From Alopecurus myosuroides (Eukaryota; Streptophyta; Magnoliopsida; Poales; Poaceae), in NCBI GenBank assembly GCA_028641055.1, contig CM054059.1, forward strand, positions 110,372,263-110,436,262: 64,000 nt of DNA, written 5' to 3'. Shown here piece by piece: positions 22,227-32,597 of this stretch (positions within the stretch are counted from its first letter, which is position 1; the number at the start of each line of letters is the position of its first letter). The position numbers and the translations under genes were made by a program. The notes beneath the pieces are model-generated. The model saw only the letters and a list, made by a program, of their open reading frames with translations, did not search any database and was not told the origin of the DNA.

Positions 22227-24697
22227 ATGTCAGCACGGAATCATTTGGTAAGTGCCTGCGTTTTACCGATTGGATCAGGAAATATCTTTATCGGATTAAC
22301 TGCAGAAGCAATGGGATTTTGTGGTGGAAGTAAATTTATCCCACCCGCCCTATACCCAGTTGAAGAAAACTATGATACCGGATTTTGCTCAGATCGCCAA
22401 AACCCTGAATTCGCTGACTCTTCGGAGATGTCTTCAATCAGATCTCACTTCATTGGTATGGTGCAATCCGAGGTCGCTGAAAACACGGAAGTAAGTAATC
22501 CCGTGGAAGAACCAGAAAACAATAATATCATAGATCCAGTGGAAGATCCGACACCCGCCAACGAAACGGTAAACTCAGAAGCGGACTCCACACTAGCTGC
22601 CATCGAGGCAAGATTGGAGTCGGAACCTGGATATGAAGACATAGATTCAGAAGATGAAGATGAAGACGCTTTCGAGAGAAAGGTTAAATCTATGCAGGGG
22701 CTTCCGTGAAGTGCTTATGGCAAAACCGACCGATAACTCGGATGCCAAAGACGATGAAGATCCCAAAACACCTCCACCAGATGAGGAAAGAGAGGATGGT
22801 GAAACCAGCCCTATTTACCCCGATGTCAAGGAATTGACAGATGAAGAACCTGGTAAAAAACCTCCCTCTTCCAAGAAGAAAAAGAAGACTGTCAAGAAAC
22901 TCTAGTACAAACTCAAGAGGAAAAAGTTAGCAGATAATGCCAGCCAAAACCTGGAAACCGGAGGAGCAAGCGGGGTCACACCTGTGGAGAAGAAAAAGAA
23001 AGAAATCCCTGTTCCTGAATTGTCGGAGCAGGACGAGATCAATCTGATCCAAAGCACGGTCGGACCATACGAGCCACCGGAAGTGCTGGAAGCCAGAAGG
23101 CAAGCCATTATGCAGCAACAACAACAACTATTCTGGTCGCAAGGAAATCTCCTCAAAGCCCAAGCTACTGTAAAAGCAAAGCAAGAGGAAATTGAAGAAT
23201 TCGAAAGACGGAATATGTCCGGGATAAAACCCATGAGACTACCCGGAATCGCAATGCCGTATGTACTGCCAGCAAAGGAACGGTTCCAAAACGCTTCCTT
23301 GCAACGACAGGTTGACGGCGTAAACGCTAAGGGCGAACGCATCTATAAGACCACAGCTGAAAACGCGGAGGCCACGTTCGCCATCCTGAATGATGATCTG
23401 TACTCGAAAGAAGAAAAGTTGCAAGGAGTGTATGCTTTCCTGGATAAAGCACTGGAACAGCAGTAGCGAGGTCAGGCAAGATCAGGGAAGTTGCATGACG
23501 ACTTGGCCCTATGCAAAATTGCCACTTGCGCCGCTGGGGCACCTGGACCCGGAGAACCTGGAGATTCAGGCGATTCTAAGGACAAAAAAGGAGACCCTAA
23601 AAAGGACAAGAAAATCCCGGATAATAGGTATGAAGCGTCCAGAACGGGATCCCATATGCCGAAAGGCATAAATATACCCCGCGATCATAAAGACCGGGAG
23701 GAACAAAACCGGAAAGACGAAAAAATGATGCCGCCTCCGAGACGCCCTGCTGAAAAAGCCGGAAGACATGAAAGTCCTCACAGACGTGAAAGGTCCCGTA
23801 CTCCTCCTAGGAATAAGGAAAGGCCAAGGAGTAAAACTCTGCCTCATTCCAAAGGAAATGATAATGGATGAAACTGGGATAATCCTGGAAGAGCGCATTC
23901 GCGCAACAATGGGCCAGAAAGGAGCAGATCCCCCTTTGTCCATTCAGCCGGCAGATATTCTGCACACGCCGATAAGGCAGAAAGAGATGATATATACTTT
24001 GGACCTAAGTGTTTTACTGACAGGATACGAAGAATAACTCTACATTCTCGCTTTGCCAAAGTTGGTCCAACTTACCAAAAGTATACCGGAAGTACAAACC
24101 GGGATACATGGCTTTCAAATGCCGTCCAGATCAACAAGGGAACATACTTGGAAGCAGTGAAATTCTTCCCCCTAATGTTGATGGATGGAGCCAGAGATTG
24201 GATTAACGGGCTTCCGTCAAGAACAGTGGATAGTTGGGATGATATGGCTAAAGTGTTCACTCAGCACTTCCGGGGTACGTACAAACGCCCTAAGAGCATC
24301 AACCAGCTAAATCGCTGCGTCCAATTTGAAGACGAGTCGTATGTCGACTTTATATCAAGATGGACAACAATGAAAAACAGCTGCTCTGGAGTAAGTGATG
24401 TACAAGCAATGCATGCTTTCATCAATGGATTAAAACCCAGCCTCGTACCGTTCATGGTTGGTTCAAAGGAGCACAAAGATCTCGAATCTATGCTTACTAC
24501 AACCAATGAACATGCAGCGGCCGAAGATGACCTCAGAGAAATAGGTGGAAATATTGATGCTTTGGTTCAGGCCAAAAAGACGCCTCGTTCTGAAAAGAAG
24601 ACCACTCCAGAAGCACAAACAAAACCCAAAGAAGTAAATTTAACCTTTGGAAAGGATACTGGCGGCAAATGGAAAGGAAGAAGCAGAGAACCTATCT
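22227..24697 (+). pseudogene. Element A gag, broken and cut by element B
   Basis: The same protein as in element B can be followed in pieces: an acidic N-terminal part (IFIGLTAEAMGFCGGSKFIP), a Lys-rich stretch, a Gln-rich coiled-coil-like region (EARRQAIMQQQQQLFW), an Arg/Ser-rich part (HRRERSRTPPRNKERPRS), and the retrotransposon gag domain (FFPLMLMDGARDWINGLPSR, WDDMAKVFTQHFRGTYKRP). Breaks: a frameshift near 22700, stops at 22903-22905, 23464-23466 and about 23870. Element B cuts the frame at 24697 after KWKGRSREP, and the text resumes at 41466. Confidence 0.87.
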
Positions 24698-25244
24698 TGT
24701 CGAGACATCGTAGTAGTTTTCATAGACGGGGGTGCCATGAGACTACGGGTAGAGACGTGGGGGAAACGTGGTTGCGCTAAAGATGAAAACACAGGTTTTA
24801 CCCAGGTTCGGTACGTCGTAATAATACGGCGTTCCTACTCCTGCAAACTCACTATTCAGGTCTAAAGCCTGTGTATACAAGTACAATGTGAGGTTCTGTT
24901 TAGCTATTCGCTGAGGATCAACTTCCCGGCGAGTTAGCCTCTAGCTTTTCCTCTCCTCTCTCTATCATATCTCCCGTCCGGCTTTATATAACAGCCGGGT
25001 TAGGGCATACAGAGTAGGAAACCTAGAAGACTACGGCGACTATTAACTTGGAAAGTAAGGAATCCGCCTTCTACTTCAAGCCAGATCACGTGGGCCGTGA
25101 TCCGGGTTCTTCTAGAATCCGGCTTCTGTGCGTCAGCTTACTGGGCCGCCCAATGGACCGTAGCCCACTACCATTCGGGCCACCCGGGCAATCCGGCACT
25201 TTAGACTACCATCCGATATACACCTATTTGGCATATATCCGACA
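24698..25244 (-). repeat. 3' LTR of element B
   Basis: 547 bp, the partner of 40914-41460. On the minus strand it starts TGTCGGATATATGCC and ends GATGTCTCGACA. The polypurine tract CTTCTTGGGGGCTAC lies just outside it, at 25245-25259. Confidence 0.9.
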
Positions 25245-25637
25245 GTAGCCCCCAAGAAGGATCGAGACTCCATTTTCGCCGTCTTTCGTCAAATGCATCC
25301 TTCCGAGAAATACCGGCCTGCAGTCTTGATTCTTCTTTTCTTCCTTTAAAGGAGATGGTAACGTAAAATTCGGAATCCAGAAAATCCGGCTTTTCTCACA
25401 CGATCCTTCGCGGAGAAGGAACTTCCTACGTCAGCGCTTAAAACTTGCTGACGCAAGGGACGTTTGGGTTACAGGCGAGAAAACCCAGAAACATCTTTCT
25501 GACAGATTCTCGCGGGAAACGAGGAGATAACCATAATCATCTTGTCGATTCATTTCCCGGATTTTCCGGCGAGTGACACGCGTTGGACATCCAACGGTCA
25601 AAAGAGCCGTTAGCACGCATCCTGAAGGATTTCCGGC

Positions 25638-25645
25638 TATAAATA
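25638..25645 (+). promoter_or_regulatory. TATA box of the element B antisense gene
   Basis: TATAAATA stands 137 bp before the ATG at 25782. The same octamer occurs at the equivalent place in element A (49592-49599, minus). Conservation in two diverged copies supports function, but no transcript start is known. Confidence 0.6.
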
Positions 25646-25781
25646 GCCTTCTTCGTCCTCTGGAAAAACCTTCCGCTCCTCACTTCGCACGCCATTCCAG
25701 TGCCCAAGCTCGCAGCAGAGAAACTCTCGAACGCGAATCGCGCCCAAGACCTCACCGGAGACGCCCTAGCGCCGCCCCTCG

Positions 25782-28734
25782 ATGGCTTCACCGCCGTCTT
25801 CCCCAGCCCGCGCTGTCGCCAAAGAAATCGACGACTTCATTGACACAATGGACCCGCAACTAGATTCTCCAGTGCGGGTCTCCGGCGACGAGCCGGCGAA
25901 GGCAACGGGCGGCGCGGAGGGCGAGGAAAGTTCTCTCGCCTCCGCGAACCTTGCGGAATCCTCGTCCGCGCTCACCCCACCGTTCGCTCCAGAGACGGTG
26001 GAGGAGAAGATCGAACTCGTCGGCGACGAGCTCGCGGCCGCGGAGGCCGCGGCATCCGCCGCCGCCGCAACCGAAGAAGAAACCGAGACTGCCGGCAATT
26101 GGAGTGCCTGCAGTATCCCGTCATCCCTCCTTCCGACAATGGAGAAGGAGGGATTGGTACTGAAGGGGAAGTGGCGGCTTCCGGAGGACGAGACTGAACC
26201 CACGCCGAATGACGGTGAACGGGTTCTTCTCTCCTCCCACCTTCTTAGAGGTATGGGTATTCCACCTTCTGCCTTCTTCCTCCAGATCCTCTCCCATTAC
26301 AACATCCAGCCACACAACCTCCCACCCAATTCCATCCTGTACTTAGCCGGATACCAGGCCCTTTTCGATGGTTATCTAGGTATAGTGCCTAGGCTGGATT
26401 TCTGGCTGTACTGTTTCGAGGTTAAGCGGAACTCTTCGGAGGGCGCACTCCCAACTTGCGGAACCATCTCTTTCACTCTTCGGAGATTCCGAGAAGATTG
26501 GTTCCCCAAGATTAAAACATCGGAATCCGTCAAGTTTTTTACGGGTTCCTTCTTCTATCATCCCGACATTTCCTTTCCCGGGAAAACGTTCGGGGTTCCA
26601 CCTTTTTCGAACACCGCCGCTATTCCCCAAGAGAATTGGGGAACTGAGGCAGTTCAAACCCTGCCGCCGGATCTTCTAAGGATCAAGCGGCGCATCGCCA
26701 AACTCGTCACTTCCGATCCGCCTCTAACCGGCATGGACATAGTCCTTTGCCGGTTAAATAGGCAGATCCAGCCCTTGGCCAACCATGGCGCTCGCCTTCT
26801 CTGCGAGTACAAGGGAGCAAATGACGAAATGCGGACATCCGACAAGGACTGGTCCGCAAAAGATTTGCGGCGGCGCGTGAATCAATTGGTTGCATCGCGC
26901 GACCAATATGAAGAAAGCCGGCCAATGTACACGGACGAAAATCCGGCTCCCAAGGTAAAGTTCTTCGCCTTTTGGGGTTTGAATTCTTTTTTCGTTTACT
27001 CGGGTTTTGTATCTTTGACTTAGCTTTTTATTTTTAACAGATCGCTGATCTTCCCGAGTCGGATCTTGCTTCCGATGCTGAGCTGGAAACGCTGCGTGCC
27101 ACCTTTGCCGGTGGGCGAAAGCGCAAGAAGATCTCCTCATCCCAGGAGATCATCGATCTTGACGGAATTCCCGTCGCCACCTCTAGGTTTGAACATCTGG
27201 GTTATTTTCCTTTGTCGGATTTTTCGTTTCAACTTCGGAGTTTTAACTTTTCCGGCATTTTGCTTTGTGTTTAGCCTGCCTCCATCTACTCTGAAGCCAA
27301 AAAAGCTGAAGAGGCATAAAGTTGTGGCCAGCAGAGGCCCTCATCCTTCCCCTACCACCGCTCCGACCACGCCGATCACAGTAACAGAGGAGCATGCCGC
27401 AACCCCAACCACCGAGTCTCTGGAGACCAGCCAGCCCATTGTGCCGGAAACGGACACGAGGGAAAGGGCGGCTCCTAAGGTGGGAGGTCCTTCTCGGATA
27501 ACTGAGGAGGAGATCCCCACCTTTGACAAGGATTTCAAGAATATCAACGATGGCCTTAGCGCGGTCGGACTCTTTTTGCTGAGTATGCAAAAGAGTTCAC
27601 TGAGAACTTAACAGGGTTACAGCGAATGAGCCAGGTATTATCCTTAGCCCCCAAGCATTAAGTAAAATGTCTACTTTTCACTTGATGCTTTTCAATATCG
27701 TGTTTTTTTTCATTTATGTGTTCCAGCAAACCGCTGAAACTATTAACATGGAAGTTTTCAATAAACTTTCCGTCAAGAATAAGGAGGTTAGAAACCGTCT
27801 TTCTATTCTTGATGCGAAAGACGCAGAGCTGGCATCATCTCAGCTATAGCTGTCGGAAACAACAGGTATATTTCTCTGAAGTTCCTTATCCCATTTTTTG
27901 TCTAAGGACTTTCCCGAATTTTTCTAAACTCGGAATTTTGTTCCTTGCTTTCCAGCTGCTTTGGCTAAGGCCAAGGAAATAGCTGAAGATGCCGGCAATG
28001 CCGCGATTCTCCGACAGGAGAATTTGGACCTTCATAAGGATCTTATGAAGGCTCAAAAGGATCTGGAGGCCAGCAACATGGCCCTTGGGATTGCTCAATC
28101 CAAGGCCTCCCAGCAGGCGGACAAGGACAAGGCTACTATCCAAGACTTGGAGAATGCCTTAACCCTGCGCCTTGAGGAAGGCTCCGAGATGGACAAGATT
28201 CTCGGTAAGTTGCTATCATTTACCGGTTTTTCCGTGTCTTGATTTTCTTATCTGTTTTTTCGCTAACCTTTTGGTTGTTTGTTTGAAAAAACAGGAGATA
28301 ACCCAGAACTTACTCGGATTGAGAAAATCCGAGCTTTTGGGAAGGTGTGGACTGCGATCAGGGCTGCAAGCATGCAGCTGGTCAAGAAGTTCCTTCCCTC
28401 AAGAACTGTGGAATTCTCGGAAGATGAAAAACTTCCGGAAGCTATCCTGGAGGTGGCGGAATCCAAGGAGTCCACCTTGCGCTCCGCAGCACGGGGTGGT
28501 GCACGCATGGCCTTAGGCCTTATGCGTATGCATTACCCTAGTGCCAAATCTTGGCGCGTGGCGTCCGGTATCCCCCTTGGATACTCGGAAACCGAGCGGA
28601 CCACCATCTTCGACGAGATCAAGGGTCACACCACCAAGATCGCCTCCATGGTGAACATCTCCATCACCTATCCAGAAGAAGCGATTCCCGAAGCCCCCGA
28701 GAACGACAGCAGCGATGAAGACTCGGATGCCTGA
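25782..28734 (+). CDS. Antisense multi-exon gene of the Tat element ('putative gypsy-type transposon' family protein)
   Basis: Proposed exons: 25782-26954, 27041-27186, 27275-27634, 27727-27865, 27956-28204 and 28295-28734. All introns are GT-AG and 86-92 nt. Exon 1 has an Ala/Glu-rich head and then a globular region (HLLRGMGIPPSAFFLQILSH, LRRFREDWFPKIKT) that I recognise as the domain annotated in grasses as putative gypsy-type transposon protein. Exon 3 is basic then Pro/Thr-rich. Exons 4-5 look coiled-coil. Exon 6 holds a conserved helix-rich segment (GARMALGLMRMHYPSAKSWR) and an acidic tail. Breaks: a frameshift near 27572 and a TAG at 27847-27849. It lies between pol and the 3' LTR, converging on pol. 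Biochemical function is unknown. Confidence 0.72.
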
Positions 28735-29364
28735 AGGATTCTTCTTAACCTGGATGGTGGAAGTAGAAAATAGGAGCATTACTGCACTTTACAATGTAAA
28801 CTTATATTGTAATGCTTCTATCCTTTTGTATAAACAAGTACTCCACCTTTTGCAGTTTAATTATGAAATCCTTTGCAAGTTTTCCGGGTATTTATATTCC
28901 TTTATCTTCTAAGTTCTCTGGCTTATGTGTTTTAACTGTCCTTAGTGTTTGAAATGGCTCAATAGTATTATGAATCGTCATGCCGAGTTACTGGGTGAAA
29001 CCAATCAGTTCAAACTCGGAAACATGGATCATACTAAGGGCATTTTTACCAACTAGCTCCAGTGACCCAACACACAAACAATCAGATAATGCTTGGAGAA
29101 TAGTAAGGAATTTTTTGAATGAAACTTGGGAACACATGCACAATCCGAGTTTCCTTTAGCCTTTGGTAGGCTGAAAATCATTCAGTTTTTTAAACACCGA
29201 GCACGCAGACACAATTCGGGTTAACATTGAGTATTTTGTAAGATCATTGGGAAATAGATAAGGTGGAATCATGTTTTGAACTATAATAAACTTGTAAAAA
29301 ACATGGATATAAGAATTCCGACAACTTTATTTCATGATCTCAAAGATGTTTACATAGAATTGAA
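28735..29364. other. Non-coding gap between the antisense gene and pol of element B
   Basis: AT-rich sequence between two convergent genes. It holds an inverted repeat AGCATTAC (28775-28782) / GTAATGCT (28809-28816) just after the antisense stop codon. The same arms occur in element A at 46258-46265 and 46290-46297, so this may be a 3'-end signal. Confidence 0.5.
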
Positions 29365-32300
29365 CTAAGTATAGAAGGGACGTAACTGCTGGATACTCCA
29401 GGGCCTTTTTGTCTCTCCTAGCTCATCATCTATCTTTCTCTTTATTTTGCGATTCGGCTTCTCGGGATCATCTTCCATATCACGAATGTCGACAAGATAA
29501 TATGATCCATTCTTCATGCCTTTACCGATGACAAATGGTCCTTCCCATACTGGGGCCAGTTTGTGCTTTCTTTGCTGCACCAATCTTAGCACTAGGTCAC
29601 CTTCTTTAAAAGAACGATGCCTCATTTTCCGACTATGATAGCGTCGTAAACCTTGCTGATAAATGGCGGATCTTTGAAGCACAAGTTCTCGTTCCTCTTC
29701 TAAGAGGTCGACGGCATCCTGTCGTGCTTTTTCGGCATCCGAGTCATCGAAATCTTGCACTCTTGGGCTATCATGGATCATGTCCGTTGGAAGGATTGCC
29801 TCCGCACCATAAACTAAGAAAAACGGGGTTTGCCCTGTTGACCTGTTCGGTGTTGTTCGAATACTCCAAAGCACGGAAGGTAACTCTTCTACCCATGCTC
29901 CAGCTGCTCTATGAAGAGGAGATTCAAGTCTTGGACGTATTCCTTGCAGGATTGAGCTATTCATTCTTTCAACCTGTTCGTTGGATTGCGGGTGTGCCAC
30001 AGATGCGAGATCTAGGCGAATTCCCGTTTGTCGGCAATATTTTGCCAACTCTCCAATGGAGAAATTTGTCCCGTTGTCGGTTATTATGCTGTGTGGAATG
30101 TCGTATCTCATGACTATGTCAATGATGAAATTTCTGGCAGTTACACCGTCAAGTTTATTGATGGGTTTAGCCTCCACCCACTTGGTATATTTGTCCACAG
30201 TTACAAGTAGATGTGTAAGTCCGCCTCGTGCAGTTTTGAATGGTCCCATCATATCTAGCCCCCAGACCGCAAAGGGCCATGTAATGGGGATAGTTTTGAG
30301 TGCTTGGGCTGGCATATTGGTCTGCTTGGCGTAATACTGACATCCTTCACATGTATTTACTATGTACTCAGCATCTGTCTTGGCTGTTAGCCAGAAAAAC
30401 CCGGCACGGAATGCTTTTTTGACTATGTTTTTTGATTGAGCATGATGTCCGCAATCTCTGGCATTGATTTCTTGCAGGATTTCTCGTCCTTCTTCTGGCA
30501 AAATACATCGCAGAAAAATTCCGGAAATACTGCGTTTATACAGGCAATTGTTAATTACTGTGTATCCTTTGCATCGACGCTGGATTTGTCTTTGCAAGAC
30601 TTCATCTGCTCCTTCCGGGTACTTCTGATTAACTAAGAAGTTTATAAATGGGATTGTCCAATCCGTGTTAACGAGCATGACTTCAATTGACTCGGAAGCC
30701 AGAGGATAATCAACATCTCCACCTTTTATCGATGGTTCGTACAAATGTTGGACGAAAACACCTGGTGGTAGGATTTTTACCCTTTCTGATCCCATGCGGG
30801 CTAACGCATCCGCGTTCCAATTCTCCTCCCGTTTAACATGGAGTACTTCGAATCCGAAGAAGCAAATGGCAAACTCGTCCACCGTTCTCCGATATTCGGC
30901 CATTATAGGGCTTTTTGCGTCCCAAGTTTGGTTGAGCTGATGCTGTACCAAATTTGAATCGCCATAGCACAAAATGCGCTTGGCCCCTATTTCTTTTGCA
31001 ATATGCAAGCCATGAAGCAAAGCTTCGTATTCTGCCACGTTGTTGCTGGCGTTGAAGTGTATTTGTAATACATACTCCATTGTGTCTCCTTTAGGGGATT
31101 TTAAAACTACACCAGCTCCAGCGCCCTCCTTCATCTTGGATCCATCAAAGTGCATGATCCTGTACTCGGACTCCGGCATTGGTGTTTTCTCCATTTCTTC
31201 CGTCCAGTCGGCGACATAATCTGCCAAAACCTGGGATTTTATTGCCGTCCTGGGCTGATACTTAATGTCGAAGGCTGCTAGCTCGATGCCCCATTTGGCT
31301 ACTCGGCCAGTCGCCTCCGCATTGTTTATTATATCCCCTAGTGGTGCTTTACATACCACTGTTATGGAATGTCCTTGGAAGTACTGGCGAAGTTTTCTGG
31401 ATGCGAAAAATACGCCATATGCCAGTTTTTGATAGTGTGGATACCTTTGTTTGGACTCGGAGAAAACTTCGCTTATATAATATACCGGATGCTGGTCTGG
31501 TATGCTTTGTTCGTCTTTCTTCCGTTCCACAACAATTACTGCACTGATAACCCGGTTTGTAGCCGTAAGGTACAATAACATAGGTTCTTCGTCTTTTGGC
31601 GATGCCAAAATCGGAGCTTTCATCAAAGTTTCCTTTAACTGGGTTAACGCTGCATCTGCCTCTTCTGTCCACTCGAATTTGTCGGATTTTTTCAACAACT
31701 TGTAGAGTGGTAAAGCTTTGTCCCCCAGCCGACTAATAGATCTGCTGACGGCTGCCGCGGAACCCGTCAATCTTTGGACATCTTTTACACACGTAGGCTT
31801 GGAGATGTTTAAGATTGCTTTGATCTTTTCTGGGTTAACTTCTATTCCTCTATGAGAAACGATGAAAACCAGAAGTTTTCCTGAGGGAACCCCGAATACG
31901 CACTTTAATGGATTTAACTTCACTTGTAAGTGCGCAAATTTTCGAAGGTTTCTTGTAAATCCTCAAGGAGTGTATCTCTTTACTTGGTTACGACAGCAAT
32001 GTCGTCCACGTAAACATGGACATTTTTGCCAATCTGACTATGCAAACAACGTTGCATGCAACGCTGGTAGGTGGCACCTGCGTTCTTCAGACCAAATGGC
32101 ATGGTTATGTAATAGTACGTCCCATAGGGGGTTATAAAAGAAGTCTTAATTTGATCTTCCTTTTTCATGCGTATTTGATGGTACCCGGAATATGCATCCA
32201 AAAAGCATAAGAGCTCAGAGCCTGCAGTGGCATCTATTATTTGATCGATTCGCGGTAACGCAAACCTATCTTTTGGACACCATTTGTTTAAACCGGTGTA

Positions 32301-32597
32301 ATCTATACACATTCTAAGGGCAGTGGTATCTTTCTTCGCTACTAACACCGGATTTGCGGACCAATCGGTGTGTATAACTTCCTCGATAAAGTCTGCTGCT
32401 AAAAGCCGGATAATTTCCTTGCCGATAGCCTTCCGTCTTCTTCCGTCAAATCGACGGAGACCTTGTTTGACGGGTTTGGAGCCTGGAATTACCTTAAGTT
32501 GATGCTCAGCAAGTTCCCTGGGTATGCCTGGCATGTCAGCTGGACACCAGGCGAAAATATCCCAGTTCTCACGGAGGAACTTGATGAGCTCGCCTTC
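29365..32597 (-). pseudogene. Element B pol: reverse transcriptase, two RNase H domains, integrase
   Basis: The RT region runs from the TAG at 32598 with FLRENWDIFAW, the active site HVYVDDIAVVT, then thumb. Two RNase H-like parts follow: the usual gypsy type, and an archaeal-type domain with IMHFDGSKMKEGAGAG, NNVAEYEALLHGLH, CYGDSNLVQHQL and NADALARMGS. Integrase shows HH...CC (CEGCQYYAKQ), VWGLDMMGPF, ITDNGTNFS and EQVERMNSS, then a C-terminal domain ending RPWSIQQLRPFYT. Damage: a stop at about 31978-31980 shortly after YVDD and a one-base deletion near 31922. From 31923 to 29365 the frame is open for 852 codons. Confidence 0.93.
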
